Part shown: positions 1-14,900 of the stretch, in pieces | Layout: each line of letters begins with the position of its first letter | Position numbering within the stretch: position 1 is the first letter of the stretch | Source: Quercus robur | Taxonomy: Eukaryota > Streptophyta > Magnoliopsida > Fagales > Fagaceae | Assembly: GCF_932294415.1 (NCBI RefSeq) | Contig: NC_065539.1 | Span: forward strand, 51,603,501 to 51,667,500 | Direction of reading: 5' to 3' | Length of the DNA: 64,000 nt | Notes under the pieces: generated by a model | What the model saw: only the letters and a program-made list of their open reading frames with translations | Told to the model about the DNA's origin: nothing | Database searches by the model: none | Program-made: the position numbers and the translations under genes

Positions 1-2692
1 TCCAGGTTCTCTTCTCTCTCTCTCTTTTTTTTTTTTTTCAACGTGACCTGATCAAGTTGTACATTATTGTAATTTTTATATTATAATAATAAAAATAATA
101 ACATAAATTTATATATATAATGTGATAAATTTTATATTATTTAATGAGTACAGATAAATTTATTTCTTATCTATTATGTAACAATGGTATAATAGTCAAT
201 TTATATAAATTATATTTTCCATCATTCCCTTTTTCTCTCCAACTAAATAAAAGAGTTTTCCATCCTCTTACTTTTTCACCCCTCCAACCAAACACACAAG
301 AGGGAAACTAAATATTTTCTATCATTTCACTTTTCCATCCTCCCACAATTTTCCATCTTTCCACTTTTCCACCATTCCAACCAAATTGACCTTTAAGTAA
401 TAGGCATATGATTTCTCTGTTTAATATATATGATTTCATCAAATTTTTTTAAAATGTATATGAGATGTCATTTAATGTAATAGGAATATTTAATATATAT
501 ATTTTTTCACATATCTGTCAGGTATCGCGCCATTCCCACACATTTTTCTTCTTAAAAAAACAAGGAAAAGAAGAAAATGAATATTGCATGTAAACATGAA
601 GAGTTTTCTTCTAAATTGTTCTTTTTTTTTTTTTTTTTTTTGTTGCTAAATTGTTCTTCTAAATTGTTCTTAAATCTAGTACTTGAACATAATATGATCA
701 TCCATATGTTTTGTTCGTACGTAGATTTTTATTTGAGAAAAGAAAAATTCTGATCCCATCGATGTTTTGATTCCCGTGGTTTAAAAAAGCTAGACATAGT
801 CATAGATGTTGATAGACCAGCCAACATTAAAAGGCGTGGACCCGAACCCAAAAAATCAGTAACAAAACAAAAAATGCTTCCACACTGTGGACCTGTGGTG
901 GCCGGTGGGGTGGCTGAAAATTCAGATTTGACTTCTTCTAGTACTTTCTCTAGAGAAAGGTTAAACGTCAGTTCAAATAGTACGAGGCGTAAGGTTATTG
1001 ATTTTTTTTTTTTTTTTTCCTAAGAAAAGTTATTAGTTTATATTTTACTGTACAATGCTAACTATTTATGTAAAATAGTGCAAAATAAAAAAAAGTGTTG
1101 AGATATATATATTTTGATAAAAAAAATTTATATTAGTAGGTGTAAAATTGTGTATATATGCACAAGTATTACAGTAATTGTGCATTATGTAAAATAGTGC
1201 AAAATAAAAAAAGTGTTGAGATATGTATATTTTGATAAAAAAATTTATATTAGTAGATGTAAAATTGTTCATATATGCACAAATATTGTAGTAACTGTGC
1301 ATATATACACAGTTACTGTAGCTCATGCATTCAATATTTTAGTATTTTTTTGGTAGTGTTGGGTTTGTGGGAGAGAGGGGTTACTTGTGAGCGAGGAAAA
1401 AATAAAAAATTATAAAAGAATGAATATTTTATTGAATAAATATGTAAAATAGATAAATTGATGTGAATGTTTTATAAAATGAGTACATAAAATAAAATAA
1501 AAAGTAGATTTTTAACCTAAAAAAAAAGGAAATTTTTACACTTATTTGATGCGATTGCTCTAAAATTGTATATTATACCTGACAGGTAAATTATAAAGTA
1601 ATAATTGTCCTTTTCCTAAATATAATAATGGTATGAAGTTGAAAAAAAGAAGATGATGATGAAAATATTGCTAAATATGACTTTATGCTAGAGGATTCAA
1701 AACAAAGTCCGATTCTGAGGCAGGAAAGTTACTTCAATAAGAAAAGGGCAACACATACGTGTTCACAATGGCTGAAATAAAAAACAACCCTTCCTAAAAC
1801 CAAGAAGAAAACTCCTCCAAGAAAACAACAAATCTTAACCATATTAAATGCCAAATAATGCTAAATACTAATTATATACCATGTTAACATTATGGCAATT
1901 GTTAATAAATAATAATAGAAAAGTTTTTTAACAAACGTATTCAAAACTCTTCCAACACGTTATCCTAAGATACTAGTCAAAGATATCAAACCCAAAAATT
2001 ATGAATATTATATTATAGAGGTGTAAGTAACTACTAATCCAAACTATTACAATATATACAAAATTCAATTCCAAATTTTTAAGGTACAGCTTTGAGACCA
2101 AATTGACTACAAACATCAACAAAATGTGCACCAAATCCATTGCTCCTGTCAAAGTTGACCACCTCACCAAGCCACCAAGAGTTTAGAAACATCAAACTGT
2201 TTACATTAATGTCGGTATAATAGTACCACCCAGTTTCATATAAAAAAAAAAAAAAAAAAAACTGGTCAATGAAATCTTCACAACAAAAAGAAATTGCCAA
2301 CTTGCGTAAAAATCACAGCAATTGTTTTGGAAAGTGCATGTTCGCACGTAAAGTGATTTATTTACCATTTTAGTGCCAAGTTACCGAATTATCCAAACAC
2401 AAAATCCACAGATATACAGAGTTCTATATATTCATATTACTATTATTTAATTTAAAAAAAAAAAAAAAAAAAACCAAACATGGAAGTTACGCTGATATAG
2501 TAGCTTCATTCGTCATCGTCAATCATCATCTGCGTTGTAAAGCGTGCCGTACATTTCTCTCTCTCTCCCTCTCTCGCATTTTCGTTTTCTCTTTCTCTTT
2601 CTTTTTCATATTCTCGAGAAACAAACAGAGAGAGAAAAAAAAGAAGAAGTGTTACGTGCCGACTTCATTGAAATCAAGATCACCGGCTTGCA
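1..2692. other. AT-rich region upstream of LACS6
   Basis: I see no gene here. About 190-400 repeats short 'tttccatc'/'ccaacca' motifs that look like part of a MITE. The stretch also holds several T or A runs and one tandem duplication (separate entry). The last ~170 bases before the LACS6 start are CT-rich and then GA-rich ('ctctctctccctctctcgc', followed by 'agagagagaaaaaa'), which is typical of a plant 5' leader. No convincing TATA box can be tied to a start site from sequence alone. Confidence 0.5.
1069..1306. repeat. Tandem duplication, ~119-bp unit, two copies
   Basis: The unit beginning 'tgtaaaatagtgcaaaataa' at 1069 recurs at 1188. Both copies carry the same order of blocks: an A-run, 'gtgttgagatat', 'ttgataaaaaaa', 'ttatattagtag', and a 'tatatgcacaa' end. 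The copies differ by scattered substitutions, so the duplication is not recent. The open frame across it on the minus strand is an artefact of the repeat. Confidence 0.8.
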
Positions 2693-2807
2693 ATGGATTC
2701 GATCGCAGCTCAGCGTCGTCTCAAAGCCATTCACGGCCATCTCGCCGTCGACGGTGACTCTTTCCCTCAGCTCCGACCGAACCTCACCGCCGGCGAGTTT
2801 TTTATCG

Positions 2808-2851
<44 letters not shown>

Positions 2852-5800
2852 GCTGAAGCTTATTACAAAAAGTATTATAAAAGTAAGATCATTCGCTTTT
2901 GATGTACAAAAAAAGAACTAGGTTATTAAATTTTTGTTATAATATGCTGCAAAAGTAGGTGAAGTACAAAAAGTGTGGTGTATATAATTGCACCGTGTCG
3001 TTTGGCAGAGTGGTTGATATATTGGCCTTTTGGAATATTGATTTTAGTTGTGTCTTTTTGAAGCTCCAATAAATCTCTGTGAATGTTGGTTTCTATGGGG
3101 CCCAAACGGAAAATTTTCATATTTTCGGGATAAAAAAGATGGCATCATTTGGTTTTTATTCCAATTTTGTATCCAAAAAAGTAAATTCAAGAGGGACTTC
3201 TGGGTTTGATTTGGTTTTTAGTCATTTGGTTTTTATTCCAATTTTGTATCCAAAAAAGCAAATTCAAGAGGGAATTCTGGGTTTGATTTGGTTTTAGTCA
3301 TTTGGTTTTTATTCCAATTTTTATCCAAAAAAGTAAATTCAAGAGGGAATTCTGGGTTTGATTTGGTTTTAGTCATTTTTGTTGGTTTAGGAATTTAGTA
3401 AATTCAAGAGGACTTTTGGGTTTGATTTTTAAGTTTTTATTTGGATTAAAAAAACTGTGAATTTCAGAGCTCGATTAGGTTTATGTTTAAATTTTTATTT
3501 GGATTTTTTTAAAATAAAAAAGGAATAAAATTCTGTGAATTGCAGTGCTCGATTTGGTTTTATTTTTAAAATTTTATTTGAATTGAAAAAAAAAGAATAA
3601 AATTCTGTGAATTTTAGAGCTCAGTTAATTATTATGTTTCTGTGGACTTGCTTCTTGGGGCCCAGTAGGCATTTCTGTGGAGTTTTGGTCATGGTCTCAA
3701 CTTAAAAAGAGGATCACACAAGCACGGTAGCAAAAAATATGAAACCAATGAAATTTGATTGAAAAGGGAATGGTCACTTTGCATATGGGAAAGAGATATA
3801 TGAAAAGTTTAGTCATCATTGCTTTGAGATAGAAGTTAGGACTTAGGGGTCTTTATCTTTTGTTTGTGTATTTTTTAAATGAATAACCATCTTTCTAGAT
3901 TTGGTAGGCCAATTAAATTTAAAGGCATTTAACTTTCATTTGCTAGTGTTCTTTTTCGGGTTAATCTTTGATAACACGAATGCTTTCCAAGAAGTGTTGC
4001 TCTATTTGTCTCTTCTTTTCAGTAATCAGGGAAAAAATGGGTTTTGCTCTCTCTTTATCTTTTTCTTGTTAGGGAAATTTGTTTAGATGATCGCGAGTAG
4101 TTGAACATTTTTGAAGTTAGGTTTTGTTGTAACTGAGTCAAGGATGAAGAAGAGAATTGAAAGGGACAGATGAAATAAATACATTGCACATGATGTGCTA
4201 ATTATACTGGAAAAGTTTGGGCGGTTACTAGAGATATTTAGCAAATAGATCGATAAACTAGAAGTAGGGTTTTTGCGTTGGATAAGAAGTGAGCAAGATG
4301 ACCTATGGTATTCAAGATTAATGCCTTCAAATTTAACAGTTTACAGTCTAGAAGGTTAGTTTCAGATTTAGGGACTAAATCAAGAAAAGGTTACGAGATT
4401 CCTGCCCAACAATGATATTTTAAAGGCTTTCAAGAACGGTTAGAAGTTTATAAAAGTGAGGCATGGGAATGGGTTTGTGACAAGGTTTTTTAAAGATGAG
4501 ATTGATTTTAAAGATGGAATTGGAAAACTTCATAATCTTACAAAGGCCTCTAGGATTCTCACTCTCACCTAAAAGAGTTTTGAAGGAGTCTTGCCAATAA
4601 AGATGGGGCCAAATCTGCCAAGTATTCTATTAATTTAATTTTATTAATTTTTTGAGAAGACTTATTGCTCTAAATGCACAACAATTAGAGTTAGGTAATT
4701 CCTGAAATTGGAGGCCACCAAAACTTATTCCTCTAGAATGTTGGGGCCCATTGGTGGAAGCTCTTAGTCGGTGGCTTGAATCGGATTGCTATTGAAGTTG
4801 GTTTACTTATTGCGGGCTTGAGTTCTCTCTGTGCAAGCCAACAAGAAATTAGCCTTGTTTGAGCTCTTTTTGTGCATAGATAGGAAATTATCTGTGCTTG
4901 AGTGGCATTAGAAAACCGTATTGCAACTGTGGCTCATATATATTAGGTTCTTTTTTATAGATTTAGGTAGAATGCTCTCTCTTGTGCACGGCTAGGGAAT
5001 ACACCCTAGGCGCTAAATTTTGTATTTGTGAGAGAAAGCACTTTGGATGTATTTGACTTATGGGTTTTGTGAGAGTAGCTTTTTGTCACTATTGTAATAT
5101 GCCCAGGTGTTCTTTATGTGGGCTGCGGCCCTTGGAAAATTCCTAACAATTGACAACCTTTGCAGGAGGCACATTTTGAGAGTTGATTGATGTTGTATGT
5201 GCAAAAATAATTGGAGGGGGGGGGGGGGGAGCTTGTCTATAGTTCACCTGATCCTCCATTGTCCCACGGCTTTAGATATATGGTCCTTCTTCTCTTTGTT
5301 TGGGCTAAACCTGCATGAGGCTCAAATTTGTGGTTGAGTTGCTGGGGTGTTGGAAGGGACAGTTTCAGCTCCACAGAGCTAAGGGTGTGGCAAGCTTTAC
5401 CTTTATGTGTCGTGGAATTTGTGGTTTGTAAGAAACTAGCAGGTCTGTGATGGAGTTGAGCGCCCTCCTCTTCTAATCAAAGAGCATATTTTTCAGACTT
5501 GTGTGATAGGATGTGCACTCTAGGCTGCTTCCACTCAATGTCTTTTGTTTTCTTTGAAAAGGGAAAGTACACATCTTAATTTGCTTCTCTATTTTATATT
5601 CTAATAATTTTTGCTTACAGTAATGAATTGTAATATCCCTAAATTCTTAGTGAATTTTTTTCTCATTGCCTCACCCTTGGACTTAGGCCTAAGTCAAACC
5701 ACATAAATCCTTAGTGTTCTTTATTTTTTGTAGTTGTGTCTAATTTTTCTTTCTAGTTTTATTTGTTCCTATTATTTTTTTGTGAGAACTATCTTATACT

Positions 5801-6933
5801 CATAATAATGTTCACAATCAATCTAGTGTGCAAGTGCTTGGAGGCCTTAAATTTTGTTGATTGGTTTGTGGATATGGTATTGGGAAGAAAGATGTCAGGT
5901 GAGTCTTTTACAAAACCTTTGGCTGTATGGACTGTGGTCCTTGATGCCAAATTTGAGGTATAGAAATTTGATGTAATGAAAAATTTTGGCATGTGGCAAT
6001 GCGAAGTTATGGATGTTTGGATCCAACAAGAGGTTTTTATTTTTTTATTTTATTTTTTATTTTTTTTGGTATAGGGATCCAACAAGAGTTGGATATTGCT
6101 TTGGAAGGCAAACTTCAATAGTTTTTGGATTAAAAAAAAAAGGGAAAAGATCAATAGATCAGCCTGCGGCTGTTAGGCACCATCTGTTTGTGTTTGACTA
6201 AGAACCAAAAGTATTTTGTTATGGGAGACGAAGTCTAAAGCGCTGTAGAAGTTTTGATTGTGAGACGTCATTCAATTCAAGCAAAGGTATAGATTTGTTA
6301 TGTGGTAGCTTGAATTGGATTCCTATTAAAGTTGGTTTGCTCATTTTGGGCTTGAGTTCTTTCCGGGCACTACAACAAGACATTAGTAGCATTTATTAGT
6401 GTTATTATAATACCACTTTGCTGACTCTGGCTCATATATATCTCTTTTTCATTGCTTTAGATAGAATGCTTTCTCTTCTGCACCGTGTGGTTAAGGGAAT
6501 AAACCCTAAGCCCTAAATTTTATATTTTTGTGAGAGAGCTGTTTGGGTGTAATCGGTGTTTGGGTTTTATGGGAGTGCCTTTGTATCACTTTTGTGATCT
6601 CAATAAATTCCTTCTGAAATATTGTCCTCATCACCACCCCTAAAGTTGAATCATGTAAATCGTTAATGTTCTTTTCTTGTGTATAAATGAATCAAATTTT
6701 TCTTGTTAGTTTTATTTGTTCCTATTTTCTATTTGTGAGATCTTTCTCAAGCTCATAATAGTTTTAACAATCAATTTTGCGTGGGAGTGCTTTTGGAGGA
6801 CCTTTTGCGCTATAAACTAGTATCAGAGCTTCTTCATTTTCTAACAAAGGCCATGATTTCATAGCAGATATTTATTTGACAGCCATCTTTATCATTTTAG
6901 TTCTAGCCTGTCTGCTGCTAATTGTTAAGTTAT

Positions 6934-6969
<36 letters not shown>

Positions 6970-9900
6970 TGCGTGTTAATTCAGTTTACAGTATTAGAAT
7001 ATGTATCCAATTTTGCTGTTTGTGATTATGTTTCTTTATATTCCACCTGTATTACATTATTGATATAGTACCGCTTGCATAAAATACTGAGCAGATCACG
7101 GGTACAGCGTTGTGCTTCCAGAGAAATTGCAAACAGGGAAGTGGAATGTGCACAGGTAGGAATTTCCCATTTTCTTGGATTTGCTTATTCTAGGTTTCCA
7201 TTTTGTCCTATATTGCCCAATAACTGCTTCCCCCCTTTTGTTGGGCAGATCAGCACATTCTCCTTTGAAGCTTGTGAGTAGATTCCATGATCATCCTGAA
7301 ATTGGTACACTGCACGATAATTTTGTGTGAGCATCCCCAATAATTTCTGGCTAAATTACTCCTTAAGCTGGTTTTGTTTCACAGAAAATATATATTTTTT
7401 GATAGTTATAATGGGATGAGAGGATTTAAACCCTGGACGTCTCTGTTGGAGATAGCAGGAGATGTCACTTGAACTACAAGTCTCTTGGCTTTTTATGATT
7501 GAAAAACTTTTAACGAATTATATTTGTCAGTCCTCTCCTCCCCTCCCCCCCCAAAAAAAAAAAAAAATCTTCACCCCAATTTTCAGGTAATACCACAGCA
7601 TTAATTACTCAAATGGTTCAGACTTTAATGAGGAGATCGTTAGTACCTCTATTTAATAACCTGAAAGCTTTGGTTTGTGGTTATAGGATAATATATTCTA
7701 GAACAAGATGTGGGATGACATTTTATTTTTTGAACTTAGAAACTTGTTTCTCCAAGATTTTGAGAAGTTCCTAATGAACAAGCGGTTAGCAAATGGAATT
7801 TTACCTGAATTATTTTGTTTTTCTCAATTTGTTGCGTAACAAACACATCCTTTGTTCAACAACTTTCACTGTAACTGTAACAAGCACTGTCTTCTTTCAT
7901 TTAGATGTTAGCTTAATGATTATCTTCTTTGAAAACATAGGCACGCTGTTGAAACTTTCCGAGATTACAAATATCTGGGAACACGAATTCGGGTTGATGG
8001 AACGGTTGGAGAGTATGTATCTTTTCCTGTAATATTGCTACAAAAAGTTTTCAACTTTACAAGTATTGTGTTCATTCATTTTTTTTTTTTATGATATTGT
8101 CTCCTCATTCATTGCATTCATTTTCACCCTTCAAGGTACAAATGGATGACTTATGGAGAAGCAGCTACTGCTCGATCAGAAATAGGTTCTGGCCTAATTT
8201 ATCATGGGATACCAAAGGTGAATATTTGATAAACATTCTATTTTTAAATAATTTTGTGCTTCATTGAAGTTTATAATTTAATTTGGTTGGATTGCCTGTG
8301 AAAATTTTCATATTTTATAGTAAATCCTTGGTTTTTTTACCTTGTAGCATCTAATTATGTTGCTTCATTTTACAGGGATCTTGTATTGGGTTATACTTCA
8401 TCAACAGACCTGAGTGGCTTATTGTTGATCATGCTTGTTCTGCATATTCTTCCATATCAGTTCCTTTATATGACACACTTGGTTTGTCACTGGTTATTAA
8501 GTAGAGCTTAATACAATCTTGCCTGCTTGGCCTAGCCTTTAGATGTTAATGTAGACTATTGTGTTCTTCTCAGGTCCGGATGCTGTCAAGTTCATTGTAA
8601 ATCATGCTTCTGTGCAAGTTATATTTTGTGTACCTCAGACATTGAATTCTGTGAGTGAAATTTACATTCTACTTTATCTGTGTTTTAACATAAACAATGC
8701 CATATAAAGTCTAGGAGAGGCTAACTTTAATAGCATCAGTACTTCTCCTGAAAACATATTCGTTTTAGAATGGGATTTAGTTATCATCGCCCAAAATAAC
8801 TATAACCAAGCCTTATTCCCAAAACTTTGTGCATAGTTATAAATCCTCAATAAACTAACTAGGGCTGGTTGCTTTTCATACCAATCTATCCTAATGCAAA
8901 ATCATACTCTCCATCACCTCTTTAATTGGCATGTCCTGTTTTTTACTACTAATAATGTTATTTTAGGTTTTCTTCTACCTTCTCTTCTCGTTCCCATGAC
9001 TTGAATAAACTCATTCTTCCTCATTGATGCATTCATTGCTTTCCTCTGCACATGACAAAACCATCTTAAGTGAGTCTCCCTCATTGTTTCATCAATAGGA
9101 GTCTATCTTTAGGAGAAATTCTTTCAAATATTATATTTGCTTGCATTTACATTTTTCCATTTAACATTCTCAGTTAAGATACAGTGATTTTTTGGTCTTT
9201 AATAGCCCAACATTTTAGTACCATAGGACATGGTTGGTCTTTAATTATCTTATACATACTTTTAACTTAAAAGGTATTCTACAATCACACACTATTCTTG
9301 ATATGCTTCTCCACTTCATCCAAACTGTTCTTATCCTACGATTCACATTCTCTTCAATCTTTTCATCCTTATGAATTATTATTAATCCAAGATGTTGAAA
9401 GCACCTACTCTTTGGCATCTCTTGGCCATCAAGGTTTACAAAAATTATACTTTTACAAAACTTATTTTCCATGTACAATTTATGATTTTCAATTGCTTCT
9501 GCAATATTTCATGTCATGTCACTTGGAATTTGCAGTTGTTGAGCTTCTTGTCAGATATTCCAACAGTGCGTCTGATTGTGGTATGAATATACAGCTTGTT
9601 CCCTGATTCTGCAACTTTTTTTTCCTTGCTCTAGTTATTTCATTTGTATTTCTCAATAAACAGGTTGTTGGAGGGATTGATGATCAAATTCCATCGCTTC
9701 CATCAACAACAGGAGTTCAGGTTGTAACATATTCAAAACTGCTTAGTCAGGTAATTAACTAATTACTGTGTTCTTTGCTATCAACAAATTTTTTTTTTCC
9801 AGGTTTTGGGCAGAACTTCAATGAATGACAGGAGGGATACATAGATGGGATTAAAGGCTTTGGTTTTTTTTTCTTTTTTTTGGATAAGTGATAAGTTTTA

Positions 9901-11902
9901 TTAGAAAATTATGAACATCAAAGTACACAAGATGTATGCTAGATGCATATTACATCTAAGCTTTGAAAGTACAATTATCAAGAAACTGCAATAAGTTTGA
10001 GAAAGAAAACTTCCCCGAGGCTGATAACCACTCATACAAAGTCCTCAGAAATGCAATTTCAGATCTAAGGTTAACTTCTCATAGCCTTCAATGTTTCTGG
10101 CATTTCTCTCCCTCCAAATGCACCACATCAAACAATGAGGATGGGATTTCAATTCTCACTATTACATCACCCACTAAACACCAAAAAGTGCAAAGACCAC
10201 TCCCTGGTAGTAGGGCAGTGCAACAACAAATGATCCACTGTCTCCCCAGCCCCCTTGTACATACAACAGCAACTCATCCCAAAAGAAGCAGCCGAAAGAA
10301 AGAATTGACACTATTGTTGAACCTGTAGGCTTCCGAATGCTTTTCCAAGGGAACGTCTCAACTCTCCTAGGGTCTAATAATAAGATCAAACCTCAATTTT
10401 TCAAAAAAAAATTTGAATTTTTCTTGATTGTTTAAGGATGCAAATGTGGATCCAATGCGCGTGCACACACATGTTATTTTGGACATGCACGCAGATGTCA
10501 CTCACTCATGCAGCCGTGTTCTCATGGCTAACTTTTGGAGAACTTAAAGAAACCAATACCTGTCTTCATACATGCAGCGGAATTTACAGCTTCTCTCTAG
10601 TAGTTATGGGTTTATTCTCCATATGTGTTTTTTTTTTTTATATTAGTAATTTACACACGTAATAATGAGTCTTGAACCTAAGACCTCATTCTTCACCTTG
10701 TTGTTACGAGGGAAGGGGTGCCATTTGATCTCATTGGCTATCCTCTCATACATTGTAATAAATGAGTCTCTCTATATTATGACATGTTCATGAGAATTTT
10801 TGTCAAGTTCTGTTTGCATAACTATATCAGGATATTTTTACATGATTACTTGGCTTTGTTTGAGTGCTAGATATTATAATTGTTTCCTCATTATGAAAAT
10901 GGTTTCATTTTAGGGCCGCAGTAATCTTCAGCCTTTTTGTCCTCCAAAACCTGATGATGTTGCAACCATTTGCTACACAAGTGGTACAACTGGGACCCCA
11001 AAGGTATAGTGTACTATGATTGCTCAATTTTTCTGATATATTGAGTAATTGCAGAAATGATTTAATGATAAAGTGTTACTCCCTCAATCCTTCCTTTCTC
11101 CCTTTCATGAAATCTGGTCAGGGAGCTATTTTGACACATGGAAATTTGATTGCAAATGTTGCTGGGACCTCCCTCACTGTCAAATTCTTATCGTCAGATG
11201 TGTGAGTATCAGTGGTTTTGTCCATTGCATGGTATATACATCCTTATTGTTTAATAATGTTTAAAATTTATAAATAACCACTTAGTGTTTGCTGAAAGTA
11301 CCTTTTTTTCTTGGTTGGCCAGTTACATATCATATCTTCCTTTGGCACATATATATGAGCGAGTTAACCAGATCGCGACAGTATATAATGGAGTTGCTGT
11401 TGGATTTTACCAGGGGGTATGAAACCTATCCCCTTTTCCGCCATGTATTAGAAGTCATAAAAGATGATTTTTTTCTTGCCAAGACAAGATGGTTTGAATT
11501 TTTTTGTCCTTAATTTTGCTAAAGGAGTTGAAATAATCCCATAATCAATGTAATATGCTGCTTTAAATTCAATATGCTAATCCAAAATTTTGTTTATGAG
11601 CAAATATGTATTGCTTTGTATCAAGCGTAATGCATTATGGTTTAGAGAATTTTTGTCTATCTTGTAGTGGTTACAATTGTGATTTTGTTTGTTACTTTTT
11701 GTTATAGTCATCAACTTTTTTGGAAAAAACAGTTTGCTGTTAGTAACTGTGCTGATGTGCAATCTTATTGCTTAAATATAAACCATCATCTTATTTTAAT
11801 TTAGTAGCCGATCTGTAAAGGCAAACTATTGGCTGACCTTTTGGTGATACCTATGGTAGATGTTTGACTGATTTACATATATTCTTATGTGAAGAGCCGT
11901 TA

Positions 11903-11936
<34 letters not shown>

Positions 11937-14900
11937 TGAAACTGTTGTATGCAGGATAACATGAAACTAATGGATGATGTTGCTGCTCTAAGACCTACTA
12001 TCTTCAGCAGTGTTCCTAGACTGTATAATAGAATATATGCTGGGTACAATCATTGTCTGTTGCTTCTGAAATTTTTTATTTAACATCAGCTAATATGTTC
12101 ACTTACTCATTCAGTTGAATGCTTTGATGTGCAGTATTTTGAATGCTGTGAAGACATCCGGTGGGCTACGGGAGAGGCTCTTTAATGCTGCCTACAATGC
12201 TAAGAAACAAGCAATATTGAGTGGTAAAATATATCATCAATATGATCTTTGTAGCATAAGCTTCATTCTTGTTTTCAGACTCTAGAAATATTTCTTTTGG
12301 TTGAAAAATTTGAATTCATTTATCAAAAGATATGGGTTTTTATTTTTTATTTATTTTTATTTGATTATTTGAAATATATCTGCAATGTGTTTGGCATTCC
12401 TCCATTCTCATGTAGCTCCTTTATCCTACAACTTTCTCTGAAGCAAGTTTTAGCTGCCGCCATGTAAATTCACGTGATAGAATAACCCACTAGAACATTA
12501 ATTTTCACTCAAGAAACAAATTAAATTGCTACATATAATGATGTAGGAGTTTTTCAAATCTATTATTGTGTTCTATGCAATAAAAAAACGGTTAAATTGC
12601 ATTGTACTTTCATGAGATTCTTTGGTGTCAGTCACAGAGGACTAGAGGAGGAACCTCATGGCTTGTATTCTTAACCTTTTTTTCTTTTACACTCCCAAGT
12701 AACTATTCCCCTTTTGGTGCCTATTGATGATTGTTTTAGGAAAGAATGCATCTCCCATGTGGGACAAATTGGTTTTCAATAAGATTAGGGAAAGGCTCGG
12801 AGGACGAGTTCGTTTCATGACATCAGGTGCCTCACCCTTGTCTCCCGATGTCATGGACTTTCTAAAGATGTAAGTTTTTTTCTTTTTCAAGGAATATACA
12901 ATGCCTAGTACATACATGTTTTTTGTTCTTATTCCCCTCTTCTTTTCCGGCTGAATAATATGATAATACTTCACAGCTGCTTTGGTTGTCGAGTGTCTGA
13001 AGGATATGGCATGACTGAAACTTCTTGTGTTATAAGCGGTATGGATGAGGGTGACAATTTATCCGGCCATGTTGGTTCTCCTAATCCAGCTTGTGGTGAG
13101 TTATTGATGCGAGTCTTACATAATTTTACGTTCTGACTTTTGGTGTCACCAATTGGTTTTGCTATTAAGTTGATACCATATAACATGCAACTCTACACAA
13201 AATTTGATCAGCATAGGATGCACTGACTTTTTGTCTTTTCATGGATAGCCAGCCAACTAATAGGCTGGCACAAAACTGCATGCATAAATATTCATAATTT
13301 GAAGATGTCCTTAGTTTATGTTCTTTTTTAAGGATAGAACACATATTTACAAACATAAGTTTTGGGCCTTAAGGCTTTTGCAACCTTAACTTTGCTATAT
13401 TGAGAGTTGGATGTGGTATTGGTTTTTGCATATCAGAGATTCACTTGGTTAAGCTAGGCTGACTTTTGTAATTGCATTAGATCATACCAGATGGTGATAA
13501 TTATTACATGAGAGGCTAATTTTGTGGAACCAGTTCAATGAGAGGCTAATTTTGATACCTATAGATCTGTCTTCTGTGTGTGTGCATGTGGGAGAGTTTT
13601 TTTTTTTTTTTTGATCTGTACATGTGGGTATTGTGGGAGTGTTTTTGTTGTATATTACCTATATGTATATTCATGTTTCTTGGTATATCTTCCTGCGCTT
13701 ATTTCCCCATATGTTTTTTTTATTGTCAGCATATGCAATTGACCTTTGTAGGCAACTTGTATAGATAAATTATCATAGCTAGGGGGAGATCTGTGTAAGG
13801 ATGTGATATTAAGCAGTCATTGGATGTATGTGCTGAAGATTGAAGAGCTTTCATTTGAAAACTTGAAAAGAATTTAAAGCCAATAGGATTTTTGTAATAA
13901 GGTGAATGATGACTTAATGAATATGTTAAAGATTGAACTGCTTTTATTCCTATCAGCTGAAAAGAATGTACAACAATTGGGCTTCTTGGATGCAGGATTT
14001 CCTTTTTATCTTTGTTTTATGTTCTGATTTTACTTTGGACTATGATCTTATTTGATCTTTCCTTTTTTTAGAAATAAAGCTTGTGGATGTCCCAGAAATG
14101 AACTACACATCTGACGACCAGCCCTATCCTCGCGGTGAAATCTGTGTTAGGGGTCCCATTATTTTCAAAGGTTATTACAAAGATGAAGTGCAGACGTATG
14201 AAGCTTACCTGTTTACTGTTTTTTTTCAGAGTTGTTAAATCTGTCAAATATGAACACATCTGATGATATAATCAAATTGGACAGGAAAGAAGTGGTTGAT
14301 GAAGACGAGTGGTTTCATACTGGAGACATAGGGATGTGGTTACCTGAAGGTCGTTTAAAAATTATTGATAGGTAATCACACCGTCCTAAATATTTGTCTC
14401 TACTCAAATTAGTATACTGTGACACGTTTCTCATTTTTCTAATTGTGATGGGTTTAATGTATGTGTCATTGTGAGGTATGCTTAATATACATTTGTGGCC
14501 CTTCTACTATATTTTTTTGAGAACGAGGTTTGCATCCTTTTAAGCTTTGTATTGTAAACATACATATCTTAAATTTCTAATCTTAAAGTTAGTCGTAATT
14601 CATATAAATTAGGTTTAAACAAACAACCGACGAACCCAACCCACCCAGGCTGATCTAACACATTTGGTCTGTTTCTAACGCTCCTTCAATGGGCATTGTA
14701 TTTTACGTCATGATTGATCTTTGGCCCCTATTATCTCTCCACAGCCACCGCCATTTGTAGCCAAGACACTTTGAGAAAGGCTGTGGGAGGCCAATCTGAC
14801 CTTGGTAAGGTCAAGATATGGCTGTGGAGATCGAGATCTGACAGTAGCCAATGGCCTCACTCACCTTTCAATCTTTTCATCATCAACAACTCTACCAGAC

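Noticed and set aside
1066..1326. 86-codon minus-strand open frame
   Set aside because: It lies entirely on the ~119-bp tandem duplication and its peptide is a two-fold repeat rich in N/Y/F/I from A/T codons; no family resemblance.
2480..2500. Short upstream frame (ATG at 2480, stop TAG at 2498) before LACS6
   Set aside because: The transcription start is unknown and this lies more than 190 bases upstream in A-rich DNA; nothing shows it is in the leader.
2995..3035. tRNA-like 'ggcagagtggttgatatattggcc'
   Set aside because: Resembles the D-arm half of a tRNA-Leu/Ser, but there is no T-arm, anticodon stem or acceptor pairing nearby.
10174..10389. 71-codon minus-strand frame with W/G-rich peptide
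   Set aside because: It is part of the L1 LINE remnant, read out of the element's original frame.
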